Origin: Blastococcus sp. TF02-8
GTDB taxonomy: Bacteria > Actinomycetota > Actinomycetes > Mycobacteriales > Geodermatophilaceae
Length of the DNA stretch: 64,000 nt
Assembly: GCF_003319175.1 (NCBI RefSeq)
Contig: NZ_QOHK01000010.1
Location: 35,414-99,413 of the forward strand
Direction of reading: 5' to 3'
The stretch's first letter is position 1. The number at the start of each line of letters is the position of its first letter. A program made the translations under genes and the position numbers. Of the stretch, positions 44,101 through 53,222 are shown in pieces. Below the pieces are notes generated by a model. That model saw only the letters and a program-made list of their open reading frames with translations. It had not been told where the DNA came from and did no database searches.

Positions 44101-45309
44101 TCAGTCCAGGTCGGCCTGCCAGAGGTCGGGGCCGAACACCTCGTACTGGATGTCGCGCGGCGGGATCCCCCGGTCGATCAGCGCACTCCGCACGGCCTGC
44201 ATGAAGGGCAGCGGGCCGCACAGGTAGTAGACCGCGCCCCACGGGAGCTCGACCTCCGAGAGGTCCATCTGGCCCGCGTGGACGCCGTCCACGGGCAGGG
44301 AGCACTCCGCCCCCCGCTCGAACCACACGTGCAGCGAGGCGTTGGGCAGCTTCCCGACGTCTCCGAGCACCTGCTCGCGCAGGGCCCAGGAGCTCTCGTC
44401 GAGGTCGGCGTGCCAGAGCCGCACGTCCAGTCCCGAGCCGGCGTGCGCCAGGTGCGAGAGCATGCCGGCCATCGGGGTGATCCCCACGCCCGCGCTGAGG
44501 AAGACCACGGGGCGCCCCGAGTCGTCGAGGACGACGTCGCCGAAGGGCAGCGACAGCTCCAGGCGGTCGCCGACCTGCACGGAGTCGTGCAGCAGGTTCG
44601 ACACCTCGCCGTCGGGCTTGTTCCCGCCGTGCACGCGCTTGACCGAGAACTGGCGGTGCTCGCCGTCGTCGGCGCGCGTGAGGCTGTACTGCCGGGGCTG
44701 GCGGACGCCGTCGGGCATGACCGGGCGCACGGTCACGTACTGGCCGGGGAGCGAGGTCTTCACCAGGCGGTCGTCGACCCGGCGGACCCGGAAGGTGACG
44801 ACGTCGTCGGTCTCGCGGATCTTCTCGGCGACCTCCCACTCCCGCCAGACGGTCTCCGGCCGCACGCCGCGGGCGCTGTAGAGCCCGCGCTCCTGGTTGA
44901 TCAGGGCGTGGGCCATCAGCCAGTAGACCTCGTCCCACGCGGCGGCGACCTCGGGCGTCACGGCGTCGGCGAGGACGTCGGCGATCGCCCAGAACAGGTT
45001 GTCGTGCACCACCTGGTACTGCGCCGGCGTGATCCCGAGCGAGGCGTGCTTGTGGGCGATCCGGCTCAGCAGGTGCTCCGGGAGCTGGTCGGGGTGGTTC
45101 ACCAGCGCGGAGGCGAAGACCGCCACCGAGCCGGCCAGGGCCAGCTGCTGCGTGCCCTCGGACTGGTTGCCCCGGTTGAACGTCCCGTCGAGCAGCTGCG
45201 GGTGCTCCCCGAACAGATGGGCGTAGAACCGGCGCGCGATCTCCTGGATGTTGTCGGCGACGGCGGGCAGCGTGGCCTCGATCACCGGCTTCGACTTCTC
45301 GGACAGCAT
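44101..45309 (-). CDS. hmp: Flavohemoglobin (nitric oxide dioxygenase)
   Basis: A 402-residue fusion of globin (1-140) and FAD/NAD(P)H reductase (150-402). The proximal His lies in IAHKHASLGI; the FAD motif is QPRQYSLTRA and the NAD side has LSAGVGITPMAGML and YYLCGPLPFM. Hmp oxidises NO to nitrate with O2 and NADH, protecting from nitrosative stress. ATG at 45309 after GGGGGAAGA. The 161-bp region to the divergent GGDEF gene is where an NO-responsive operator would lie; no clear NsrR palindrome was found. Confidence 0.95.
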   Translation of the reverse strand: MLSEKSKPVIEATLPAVADNIQEIARRFYAHLFGEHPQLLDGTFNRGNQSEGTQQLALAGSVAVFASALVNHPDQLPEHLLSRIAHKHASLGITPAQYQVVHDNLFWAIADVLADAVTPEVAAAWDEVYWLMAHALINQERGLYSARGVRPETVWREWEVAEKIRETDDVVTFRVRRVDDRLVKTSLPGQYVTVRPVMPDGVRQPRQYSLTRADDGEHRQFSVKRVHGGNKPDGEVSNLLHDSVQVGDRLELSLPFGDVVLDDSGRPVVFLSAGVGITPMAGMLSHLAHAGSGLDVRLWHADLDESSWALREQVLGDVGKLPNASLHVWFERGAECSLPVDGVHAGQMDLSEVELPWGAVYYLCGPLPFMQAVRSALIDRGIPPRDIQYEVFGPDLWQADLD

Positions 45310-45470
45310 GCGTCTTCCCCCTGTGGCATGGCGTTCGCGTGCCCGTCCCACGTTAGGCAACGGCCCGTGGCGGGGCAGGGGGAAGTGGGCTGACGGCGTC
45401 GTCCGCCCGACGTATGGTCACCGCTCCGGACCGGAACCGGATCGACCCCTACGCGCAGAGGTGAGGCCAC

Positions 45471-46382
45471 GTGTCGGCTGAGGAGGACGCCCGGCCCGTG
45501 GCCGGTGGCGCCTCCGAGCAGGCGCAGCTGGCGCACGCGTTCGTGCAGGCCGTCGAGGCGCTGCTGTGCATCGTCGCCGAGGACGGGCGGATCCTGTTCG
45601 CCAATCCGGCGCTGCAGCGGTTCACGGGACTGGACCGCGACGAGCTGGTGGGCCGGCGCTTCACCGACGTGTGGGTCGCCCCGGAGGACGCCGCCTCGGC
45701 CGAGCACGCGGTCCGGTCGGCGATCGAGACCGGTGTGGCCCATCCGCAGGAGGGCGACTGGCTCGCCGCGGGCGGCGAGCGCCGGCGGGTGACGATGCGC
45801 AACACCGTGCTGCGGGACGACGGCGGCCGGCCGTTCGCGGTCGCCTGCGTCGGCATCGACGTCACCGACGACCGGGCCCGGGAGGCCACCCTGCGCCGCC
45901 AGACCCGGACCGACCCGCTCACCGGGGTGGCCAACCGAGGGGCGCTGTTCGACGCGCTGACCTCACGGCTGGCCGGTGACCACCCCGCGGACTGCGGCCT
46001 GCTGTTCTGCGACCTCGACGACTTCAAGACGGTGAACGACGAGCACGGCCACGGCGCGGGCGACCGCCTGCTGGTGGAGGCCGCCACGCGGCTGGCCGAG
46101 GTCGCGGGTCCGGAGCACCTGGTGGCCCGGTTCGGGGGCGACGAGTTCGTGGTGTTCTGCCCCGACGCCGACGAGCAGGAGCTCCGGGAGCTGTCCACGC
46201 GGGTCTCGATGCGGCTGGGCGCCCCGTTCACCGGTCCGGACGGCGCGCTGCGCATCGGGGTGAGCGTCGGTGCGGCCATCGGTCACGCGGGGGAGTCCGC
46301 CGACGACGTCATCGCCCGCGCGGACCGGGCCATGTACGGGGCGAAGAGCCACCAGCGGCGGCGGCGTCCTCGCCCCTCGTGA
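45471..46382 (+). CDS. PAS-GGDEF diguanylate cyclase, soluble
   Basis: A 303-residue protein with an N-terminal PAS domain (about 25-140, ALLCIVAEDGRILFANPA) and GGDEF (about 145-300; DPLTGVANRGALF, CDLDDFKTVNDEHGH, ARFGGDEFVVF). The GGDEF motif is exact, but the RxxD inhibitory site is absent (GPEH in its place), so feedback inhibition at that site is not expected. The GTG at 45471 follows an AGAGGTGAGG stretch. It is divergent from the NO dioxygenase gene, so a PAS sensing gas or redox is possible but unproven. Confidence 0.92.
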   Translation: MSAEEDARPVAGGASEQAQLAHAFVQAVEALLCIVAEDGRILFANPALQRFTGLDRDELVGRRFTDVWVAPEDAASAEHAVRSAIETGVAHPQEGDWLAAGGERRRVTMRNTVLRDDGGRPFAVACVGIDVTDDRAREATLRRQTRTDPLTGVANRGALFDALTSRLAGDHPADCGLLFCDLDDFKTVNDEHGHGAGDRLLVEAATRLAEVAGPEHLVARFGGDEFVVFCPDADEQELRELSTRVSMRLGAPFTGPDGALRIGVSVGAAIGHAGESADDVIARADRAMYGAKSHQRRRRPRPS

Positions 46383-46383
46383 G

Positions 46384-47025
46384 TCAGTAGGCGACGGTGA
46401 AGCGGGCCCGTCGGTGCGCCGGGGTCTCGATCTCGTCGACCAGCGCGCAGGCGAAGTCCGCGCCGCCGATGAAGGAGTTGCCCTCGGCGTCGGTGAGCAG
46501 CAGGTCGCCGCCCACCCGGTAGGCGCCCCGTTCCTCGCCGGGCGCGTAGGCGCCGTAGCCCGCGGGCGGGCAGAGGTAGAACCAGTCGAGCGTGCCGGTC
46601 GTGCGCAGGTCGTCCAGGGCGCCGGCCATCTCGAGGCTCTCCGGCTTGTAGTCGGCCGGGAACTCGGGGGTGTCGAAGAGCTGCGGCCCGCCCTCGGCCA
46701 CATGCAGCGATCCGGCCCCGCCGACGACGCCGAGGCGGACGCCGGCCTGCTCTGCCTCGGCGGCCAGGGCCGCGATGCCGGTGCGCACGGCCCCCTCCAT
46801 GTCACCGCGCGGGGCGACGGCCACGACCAGCACGTCGGCCGCCTCGAGCGCCGCGCGGCGGGTGGTCTCGTCGAGCAGCGAGCCCTGCTCGTAGCGGACG
46901 CCGTCGACCCGCTGCTCGGGAAGCGTCCGGCTGAAGGAGGTCACCTCGTGACCCCGCCGCGCCGCCTCCGCCACCAGGTGGCCGCCCGTGTATCCCGTAC
47001 CGCCGAAGACGCTGATCCGTGTCAT
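46384..47025 (-). CDS. NAD(P)-binding NmrA/YwnB-like reductase
   Basis: A 213-residue Rossmann protein starting MTRISVFGGTGYTGGHLVAEA, with the GGTGYTG dinucleotide motif. VVAVAPRGD and GGAGSLHVAEGGPQLFD follow the YwnB/anti-sigma-like atypical SDR pattern. It lacks the usual YxxxK; these proteins act as NAD(P)H-binding regulators or quinone/flavin reductases. ATG at 47025. Its stop is 1 bp from the stop of the convergent PAS-GGDEF gene. Confidence 0.85.
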   Translation of the reverse strand: MTRISVFGGTGYTGGHLVAEAARRGHEVTSFSRTLPEQRVDGVRYEQGSLLDETTRRAALEAADVLVVAVAPRGDMEGAVRTGIAALAAEAEQAGVRLGVVGGAGSLHVAEGGPQLFDTPEFPADYKPESLEMAGALDDLRTTGTLDWFYLCPPAGYGAYAPGEERGAYRVGGDLLLTDAEGNSFIGGADFACALVDEIETPAHRRARFTVAY

Positions 47026-47145
47026 GCCCAGGGAACCCGCGGGGGCGGACGGCGATTCCTCCGACGGGCGCGGATGCCGCCCGTCGTGTGGCCGTGATCT
47101 CATGCCAGGGGGCGACGACGGGGTCGCCGGCGGCGGGGAGGGTCG

Positions 47146-48279
47146 ATGGCTGAGGTCCACGGTCGGTGCGACGAGCGGTTCGCCGCGGTGCGCGAGGCGC
47201 TCGGGCAGCAGCTCGACGGCGAGGAGCTCGGCGCGTCGGTCGCCGTCGACCTGGACGGCGAGACCGTCGTCGACCTGTGGGGCGGCTACCGGGACGAAGC
47301 TCGGACCCAGCCGTGGTCGGAGCACACGATCGTCAACGTCTGGTCGACGACGAAGTGCGTGCTGGCGCTGGCCGCGCTGGTGCTGGTCGAGCGCGGCGAG
47401 CTGGACCTCTACGCGCCGGTCGGCGACTACTGGCCGGAGTTCTGCGCCAAGGGCAAGAGCCAGATCGAGGTGCGGCACCTGCTGGCGCACACCTCCGGCG
47501 TCTCCGGCTGGGAGCAGCCCTTCTCGATCCGCGACATGTACGACTGGCCGTCGGCCACCGAGCGGCTGGCGCAGCAGCGGCCGTGGTGGGAGCCGGGCAC
47601 GGCCTCGGGCTACCACGCGAACAACCAGGGGCACCTGGTCGGCGAGATCATCCGCCGGATCCGGAACCAGACCCTGCGGCGGTTCATCGCCACCGAGATC
47701 GCCGAGCCCCTGGGTGCGGACTTCCAGCTCGGCGCCCGCGAGTCGGAGATCACCCGGATCGCGCCGGTCGTTCCGCCGCCGCCCCCGGACGTCGACCCGC
47801 GGACGCTGGACCCGGAGTCGGTGGCGGTGAAGACGTTCACCGGGCCGACCGCGTCGGCGAAGGCGGCGAACACCCCCGAGTGGCGGGCCGCCGAGCTGGG
47901 CGCGCTCAACGGCCACTCGAACGCCCGCGGGGTCATGTCCGTGCTGCGGGTGCTCTCGCTCGGCGGCGAGGTGAACGGCGTGCGGCTGCTCTCGCCGGAG
48001 ACGATCGAGCTGATCTTCGACCAGCAGTCCGACGGCGTGGACCTGGTCCTGGGCGCGCCGTTCCGGTGGGGGATGGGCTTCTGCCTCGGCTCGCCGACCG
48101 TGCCCTACGTGCCCTCCGGTCGGACGTTCTTCTGGGGCGGCTGGGGTGGCTCGCTGGCGGTCATGGACCTCGACCGGCGGCTGACGATCACCTACATGAT
48201 GAACAAGATGGGCGGCGGGCTGATCGGCTCGTCGCGGAGCGAGGCCTACGTCCGGGCCGTCTACGACGCGCTCGGCTGA
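47146..48279 (+). CDS. Serine beta-lactamase-fold hydrolase/esterase (EstB-like)
   Basis: A 377-residue class-C-type serine hydrolase. The SxxK motif is WSTTKC with the nucleophile Ser; the YxN equivalent is YHANN; the third motif position is occupied by FFWGGWGGS rather than KTG. That set matches EstB-type esterases and other non-lactamase members of the family. No signal peptide is present, so it is cytoplasmic. The start is ATG at 47146. It overlaps the next gene by one base (TGATG). Confidence 0.9.
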   Translation: MAEVHGRCDERFAAVREALGQQLDGEELGASVAVDLDGETVVDLWGGYRDEARTQPWSEHTIVNVWSTTKCVLALAALVLVERGELDLYAPVGDYWPEFCAKGKSQIEVRHLLAHTSGVSGWEQPFSIRDMYDWPSATERLAQQRPWWEPGTASGYHANNQGHLVGEIIRRIRNQTLRRFIATEIAEPLGADFQLGARESEITRIAPVVPPPPPDVDPRTLDPESVAVKTFTGPTASAKAANTPEWRAAELGALNGHSNARGVMSVLRVLSLGGEVNGVRLLSPETIELIFDQQSDGVDLVLGAPFRWGMGFCLGSPTVPYVPSGRTFFWGGWGGSLAVMDLDRRLTITYMMNKMGGGLIGSSRSEAYVRAVYDALG

Positions 48280-48830
48280 TGGATCTCGACGCGATCCTGC
48301 CGCGGCCGGAGCACGTGACCCGGCAGGTGCGCTGGATCGATGCGTCCCCGGCCGCGGTGTGGGACGCGCTGCACGCGGTGCGGCTGTCGGAGCTGCCGGT
48401 CACGCTGGCGCTGTCGGCCGCCCGCTTCCTGCCGGTGGTGCTGTCGGGCCGTGGCCTCGGCGAGCTGCACGACCGGCCGTTCCTCGACGCCCTGCCCGTT
48501 CCGCTGCTGTCGTCGCGGTACCCGTCGTCGGTGGTGTTCGGCGGTGCGCTGGAGGCCTGGAAGCTCTCCGGTGGGGACGCCGGCCCGGAGCTGGACGCCG
48601 AGGAGTTCCGCCGGTTCACCCAGCGCGGCTGGGTCAAGGCGGCGATCGACTTCCGGCTCGTGCCGCGCCGGGGCGGCACGGAGCTGAGCTCGGAGACCCG
48701 GGCGATGTCGACCGACGCACGGACGCGGGCGAAGTTCGATCCCTACTGGCGGCTCATCCGGCCGGGCAGCACCGCGATCCGCTGGGAGGTGCTGACCGCC
48801 GTCGAGCTCAAGGCCACCGGCCGCCGCTGA
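48279..48830 (+). CDS. SRPBCC/DUF2867-like protein
   Basis: A 183-residue protein beginning MDLDAILPRPEHVTRQVRWI, with DASPAAVWDAL, the typical start of a START/SRPBCC-like lipid or polyketide binding fold. A central run ends RGWVKAAIDFRLVPRRGGTE, and the conserved ETRAMSTDARTRAKFDPYW is near the end. No catalytic residues can be assigned. ATG 48279 uses the TGATG overlap with the hydrolase, so the two are translated together. Confidence 0.75.
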   Translation: MDLDAILPRPEHVTRQVRWIDASPAAVWDALHAVRLSELPVTLALSAARFLPVVLSGRGLGELHDRPFLDALPVPLLSSRYPSSVVFGGALEAWKLSGGDAGPELDAEEFRRFTQRGWVKAAIDFRLVPRRGGTELSSETRAMSTDARTRAKFDPYWRLIRPGSTAIRWEVLTAVELKATGRR

Positions 48831-48900
48831 GGGCAGAAAGTGCACGAACCGCCCCGCTCGGCCGCCGCGCCGAGGGCAGATAGTGCACAAAACGCCCCGG
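48828..48900. repeat. Paired GTGCAC-centred repeats between convergent genes
   Basis: Two copies of a motif with pattern GGGCAGA(A/T)AGTGCAC(A/G)AA(C/A)CGCCCCG stand at about 48831-48856 and 48873-48898, separated by a GC-rich CGGCCGCCGCGCCG stretch. Each can fold on itself with GTGCAC at the tip. They fill the whole space between two convergent stops. Two related copies stand next to the mntH stop at 26466-26517. They probably work as terminators and behave like a REP-type dispersed family. Confidence 0.7.
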
Positions 48901-49830
48901 TCAGGGGCGGGGGACGTCCAGGACGACGCCGGTCTCGCGCTCGGAGACCGCCCACAGCTCGGCGATGCGCGTCCCCAGGTCCCAGCGTCGCAGGATCGGA
49001 CGGCGGACGGCGGGACCGTTGGACGCGTACCGCGGCGCGTAGAGCTCCCCGCCCCGCGACACCGGGTCGGTCGCGGCGCGCAGCTGCGGGCGGGCACCGA
49101 GGGCCGCGGGCATGCCGCTGCGCGTGGCCAGCACCTCCGACGCCGCACCCAGCCACCCGGCGCCGCCCTCGCGGACGGTGCGCGACTGCAGGTCGGTGTT
49201 CGACAGCCCGGGGTGGGCGATGTTGCTGAGCGCGCGCACCCCGGCCTCCTCGAACCGGCGCTGCAGCCCGAGCCCGAAGTGGTAGTTGGCCCACTTCGCC
49301 CGGGCGTAGGCGCGCCACGGCCCGTAGCCGCGGGTCAGGTGCGGATCGGCCGGGTCCACCGGGCCGCCACCGAACCGCGCGGTGCTGGTGACCGTGACGA
49401 CGCGCGCCGCCTCGGCCCGGAGCAGCGCGGGCAGCAGGTGGGCGGTGAGGGCGAAGTGGCCGAGGTGGTCGACGCCGAACTGCATCTCGAAGCCGTCGTC
49501 CGTGGTGCGCTTCGGCATCGCCATGACGCCGGCGTTGTTCAGCAGCAGGTCCACGCGCGGGTGCGCGGCCAGGATCGTCTCCGCCGCGGTGGCCACCGAG
49601 GCCAGCGACCCCAGGTCCAGCGGCACGATCTCGGTCAGCGCGGCGGGGTTGCGGGCGCGGACGTACTCCTCCGCGCCGCGGGCCTTGTCCTGGTCGCGCG
49701 CGGCGATGACGACGTGCGCGCCGGTCCGGGCCAGTTCCTGCACGCAGACCAGCCCGAGGCCACCGTTCCCGCCGGTCACCACGGCGACGCGGCCGGTCAG
49801 GTCGGGGATGTCCGCGGGGGTCCAGGTCAT
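48901..49830 (-). CDS. SDR oxidoreductase (retinol-dehydrogenase/WW-domain-oxidoreductase type)
   Basis: A 309-residue SDR. The cofactor motif is VVTGGNGGLGLVCVQEL, followed by LNNAGVMAMP and the catalytic set with TSTA and YARAKWAN (YxxxK). Length and DLGSLASV put it in the large dehydrogenase group that resembles light-dependent protochlorophyllide and retinol dehydrogenases. Substrate unknown. ATG at 49830 gives MTWTPADIPDLTGRVA. The 3' stop abuts the GTGCAC-repeat pair. Confidence 0.88.
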   Translation of the reverse strand: MTWTPADIPDLTGRVAVVTGGNGGLGLVCVQELARTGAHVVIAARDQDKARGAEEYVRARNPAALTEIVPLDLGSLASVATAAETILAAHPRVDLLLNNAGVMAMPKRTTDDGFEMQFGVDHLGHFALTAHLLPALLRAEAARVVTVTSTARFGGGPVDPADPHLTRGYGPWRAYARAKWANYHFGLGLQRRFEEAGVRALSNIAHPGLSNTDLQSRTVREGGAGWLGAASEVLATRSGMPAALGARPQLRAATDPVSRGGELYAPRYASNGPAVRRPILRRWDLGTRIAELWAVSERETGVVLDVPRP

Positions 49831-49879
49831 GCCGGCCAGTCTGCTGGTCCGGACCACGCCGGGCAGGGCGGGAGGGGGG

Positions 49880-51088
49880 TCAGGCGTCCAGGGGGGTGGG
49901 GGGAGCGGCGAGGACGACGCCGGCGGGCGCGATCTCCTCGGCCGGGGCGGGCGCGCCGAAGAGCCACCCTTGGCCTCCGTCCACCCCGAGGGCGCGGAGC
50001 ACGGCGTACTCCTCGGCGGTCTCCACGCCCTCGGCGATGACAGCGGCGCCGAAGCTGTGCGCGAACTCGACCATCGACTGCGCGAGCTTGGCGAGCACCG
50101 GGTCCCGGTCGACGCCGCTGATGATGCTGCGGTCGAGCTTGATCACGTCGGGGGCCGCCATGACGATGTGGCGCAGCGAGGAGAACCCGGCGCCGACGTC
50201 GTCGATGGCCAGGCGCATGCCGCGCCGGCGCAGCGGGTCGAGCACCTCGGCCAGCAGTGCGTAGTCGTGCACGGGGTCGTGCTCGGAGAGCTCGAGCAGC
50301 ACGCGGTCGAGGGGGAGGCCGGCCAGGAGCTCGCCGCACTCCGCCGTGGTCAGGGTCTGGGGGGAGACGTTGAGCGACATGTAGCCCTCGACCCGGTCCA
50401 GGAGGGCAGCGGCGCGGGCCAGGGCGAGCAGCTCCAGCCGGTCACCCTGCCCGATGCTGTGCGCCTGGTCGAAGACGACGTCCGGCGTGGTCTCCCACTC
50501 GAGCGGAAAGCGGCTGAGTGCCTCCGCGCCGACCCGTGCCCCGGAGCACATGCTGACGATGGGCTGCAGGACGACGTCCGGACCGCCGGCCGCGAGCACC
50601 GGCGCCAGCCGGTCGCTGATCGCCGCCTGCTGCTGGTCGAGCCGGAACCGCGGCTCGATGACCACCGCCGCCGCTTCGGCGAGGATCTCCATGAGCAGCA
50701 CGTCCCGGTCGGACACCTCGGGGTCGGTGGTCAGGCCGAAGGCGCAGAAGGTGCCGTAGACCTCGCCGTCGCTGAGGACGACGGGCACGCTGACGTGGCT
50801 GCGGATCTGCGGCAGGTCGGCGGGGTGCAGGTCGACGGCGAGCGGGTGGGCGCGGGCGTCGGACAGCACGCGAGGCAGGCGCCCCTCCACCACGGACAGG
50901 CAGAAGCCGCTGTCCCGCGGGCCGCTGTAGCCGGCCTGGATGTCCGGGAGGACGGAGTCGACGACCTCCAGGGTCCGGGTGGTGTCGTCGATGCGGCTGA
51001 GGAAGGCCACGCTGAGTCCGAGCTTGTCGCGGGCGGTCCGGAGCAGCTGCGCGATCTGCCGTTCCGTCTCCGAGCCGTACGCGTGCAC
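49880..51088 (-). CDS. GAF-EAL cyclic-di-GMP phosphodiesterase
   Basis: A 402-residue soluble protein: GAF (about 10-145) and EAL (about 165-400). The catalytic set is complete: EALSRF (EAL at 189-191), SLNVSPQTL, LELSEHD, IDDVGAGFSSL, IKLDRS and AEGVET. An active phosphodiesterase is therefore expected, with the GAF domain as ligand or redox input. There is no GGDEF domain. GTG at 51088. The 132-bp space to the next gene may hold its promoter. Confidence 0.93.
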   Translation of the reverse strand: MHAYGSETERQIAQLLRTARDKLGLSVAFLSRIDDTTRTLEVVDSVLPDIQAGYSGPRDSGFCLSVVEGRLPRVLSDARAHPLAVDLHPADLPQIRSHVSVPVVLSDGEVYGTFCAFGLTTDPEVSDRDVLLMEILAEAAAVVIEPRFRLDQQQAAISDRLAPVLAAGGPDVVLQPIVSMCSGARVGAEALSRFPLEWETTPDVVFDQAHSIGQGDRLELLALARAAALLDRVEGYMSLNVSPQTLTTAECGELLAGLPLDRVLLELSEHDPVHDYALLAEVLDPLRRRGMRLAIDDVGAGFSSLRHIVMAAPDVIKLDRSIISGVDRDPVLAKLAQSMVEFAHSFGAAVIAEGVETAEEYAVLRALGVDGGQGWLFGAPAPAEEIAPAGVVLAAPPTPLDA

Positions 51089-51220
51089 ACAGACCTCCCC
51101 CCGTGATCCCGTGCCGGGTGCATCGACACCCGCGGGCGGCGCCTGTAGGCGCGCGGCCGAATCTGTTCCGATTCTGCCCTCGATCGGGTGACTGCCGTCA
51201 CACGGGGTCGGCGTGCCGCC

Positions 51221-51619
51221 TCAGATCCACGCGGCCGAGGGCCCCATCCCGGCCTCGCTCGGGCACAGGCGCAGGAAGCGGTCCTCGGAGGTGCCCGTCC
51301 AACGCGCCGGCTCCGCCAGGACGGCGCGGGCAACGGCCGGCTCGGGCACCCGCCGGGAGCGGCCGTCGTTCCAGGCCCGCCACTCGCGCACGCTCCGCGG
51401 CCGTGGCGCGTCGTCCGGCGGATCGGCGTAGAGCTCGATCAGGCCGGCGTCGAACCAGGCGAGCAGCTGGCGCGAGCACTCGGCGGGGTCCCACGGTCCG
51501 TGGTCGTGACCGCCCCGCCCGTCGGAGACGCCGAGCGGCACCTCCCACAGCCAGGACTCCTCGACGACGGCGAGGTACATCTGCTCGACGAACTCGGAGG
51601 GCTCGTCGGCAGGGGGCAC
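51221..51619 (-). CDS. Conserved-looking small protein, unknown function
   Basis: A 132-residue acidic/aromatic protein starting near DEPSEFVEQMYLAVVEES and containing CSRQLLAWFDAGLIELYADPP and SVREWRAWNDGRSR. The pattern of Trp, Asp and Glu residues and good codon bias make it a genuine gene, but no family or active site was recognised. GTG at 51619. It sits 40 bp downstream of the NCS2 permease stop and may be co-transcribed with it. Confidence 0.65.
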   Translation of the reverse strand: MPPADEPSEFVEQMYLAVVEESWLWEVPLGVSDGRGGHDHGPWDPAECSRQLLAWFDAGLIELYADPPDDAPRPRSVREWRAWNDGRSRRVPEPAVARAVLAEPARWTGTSEDRFLRLCPSEAGMGPSAAWI

Positions 51620-51660
51620 GACCGGACGCTACGGCCGGATCAGCCGCCCGGCAGCACGGT

Positions 51661-53151
51661 TCAGGGGGCCGAGCGGTCCGTGGCCGGCACGGCCTCCTCG
51701 CCGTGCACGGAGCCGAAGGTCGACCCGGCGGCCGGGTGCGGGCCCTCGCGCAGCAACGACGCCTTCATCTCCGCCGGCGCCAGCGCACGCGCCACGTGCC
51801 AGCCGGCGACCGCGACGATCGTCCCCAGCGCGATGCCGCCGAGGGAGAAGTCGTCGGTGATCTGCAGCAGTGGCGCGTCGTTGCCCGAGTTCCCGACGGC
51901 GATGACGATCCCCGCCGCCAGCGGCACCAGGTTGACGGGGTTGGCGAAGTCGACGCGGTTCTCCTTCCAGATCTTCGCGCCGAGCAGGCCGATCATCCCG
52001 TAGAGCACCACGGTGATCCCGCCGAGGACGCCGCCCGGGATCGCGTTGATCAGCGCCCCGAACTTGGGCACCAGGCCCAGCACGATCGCCACCACCGCCG
52101 CCACGTAGTAGGCCGCCGTCGAGTACACGCGCGTCGCCGCCATCACGCCGATGTTCTCCGCGTACGTGGTGGTGGGCGAGCCGCCGACCGAGGTCGCGAG
52201 CACCGTCGTCACACCGTCGGCGAGGACGGCGCGCCCGATCATCGGGTCGAGGTCGCGGCGGGTCATCTCGGCCACCGCCTTCACGTGACCGGCGTTCTCC
52301 GCGACCAGCGCGATCACCGCGGGCAGCACCAGCAGCGCGGCGTTGAACGAGAAGCTGGGCCCGGTGAGGTGGGGGAGCCCGAACCACGGGGAGTCGCCGA
52401 CGGCGCTGAGGTCCACGCGATCGTGCGCGAACGGCGTGGGCAGGCAGTACGCGCCGGCCTTCTCGCACACCTCACCGGCGGCGTCGCGAAGGTTCTGGCC
52501 CGGCAGCGCGGAGGTGATCGGACCGGCCGTCAGGTCGAGGACCACCGACAGCAGATAGCCGAAGACCAGGCCGAGCAGGATGGAGATCCGGCCGAGGAAG
52601 CCGCGCAGCAGCACCGAGGCGACGAGGACGAACGCCATCGTGGCCAGCGCGACCCACTGGTCCTGCGGCCAGTACGTCGCCGTCGCCACCGGCGCGAGGT
52701 TGAAGCCGATCAGCATGACGACGGCGCCGGTCACCGCCGGTGGCAGCACGCGGTTCACCACACGCACGCCGGCGACGTGGATCACCAGGCCCACCAGCGC
52801 CAGGACGACGCCCGACACCAGCAGCGCGCCCAGCACCTCGGCGTCCGAGCCCCCGGCTGCCCGCACGGCGACGACGCCACCCACGAACGACGCCGAGCTG
52901 CCCAGGTAGCTGGGCACCTTCCCCTGCACGATCAGCAGGAACAGGATCGTCGCGACCCCGCTCATCATGATCGCCAGGTTCGCGTCCAGGCCCATGAGCA
53001 GCGGGAAGACGAAGGTCGCCCCGAACATGGCGACGACGTGCTGCGCCCCGATGCCCACCGTGCGCGGCCAGGAGAGCCGTTCGTCCGGCGCGACCGCCTC
53101 GCCGAGGGGCGGGGTCCTGCCGTCCCCGTACAGCTTCCAGCCGAACGACAT
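51661..53151 (-). CDS. NCS2-family nucleobase permease (UraA-like)
   Basis: A 496-residue permease with about 14 hydrophobic segments. Characteristic NCS2 sequences are GAQHVVAMFGATFVFPLLMG in the first helix, the helix 8 ENAGHVKAVAEMTRRD and the helix 10 signature GGSPTTTYAENIGVMAATRV. These are UraA/uracil-xanthine features; TTTYAEN favours uracil. ATG at 53151 with a GAGGAGGCACC ribosome site. Proton symport of uracil or a purine is expected. Confidence 0.9.
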   Translation of the reverse strand: MSFGWKLYGDGRTPPLGEAVAPDERLSWPRTVGIGAQHVVAMFGATFVFPLLMGLDANLAIMMSGVATILFLLIVQGKVPSYLGSSASFVGGVVAVRAAGGSDAEVLGALLVSGVVLALVGLVIHVAGVRVVNRVLPPAVTGAVVMLIGFNLAPVATATYWPQDQWVALATMAFVLVASVLLRGFLGRISILLGLVFGYLLSVVLDLTAGPITSALPGQNLRDAAGEVCEKAGAYCLPTPFAHDRVDLSAVGDSPWFGLPHLTGPSFSFNAALLVLPAVIALVAENAGHVKAVAEMTRRDLDPMIGRAVLADGVTTVLATSVGGSPTTTYAENIGVMAATRVYSTAAYYVAAVVAIVLGLVPKFGALINAIPGGVLGGITVVLYGMIGLLGAKIWKENRVDFANPVNLVPLAAGIVIAVGNSGNDAPLLQITDDFSLGGIALGTIVAVAGWHVARALAPAEMKASLLREGPHPAAGSTFGSVHGEEAVPATDRSAP

Positions 53152-53222
53152 CGGTGCCTCCTCGACCTGCGCGATTGCTGGCGCGCATCGTTCCAGAGGC
53201 CGATGTCGATGCGACGAACCCG

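Noticed and set aside
45310..45470. NsrR or similar NO-responsive palindrome before hmp
   Set aside because: No convincing inverted repeat in the region.
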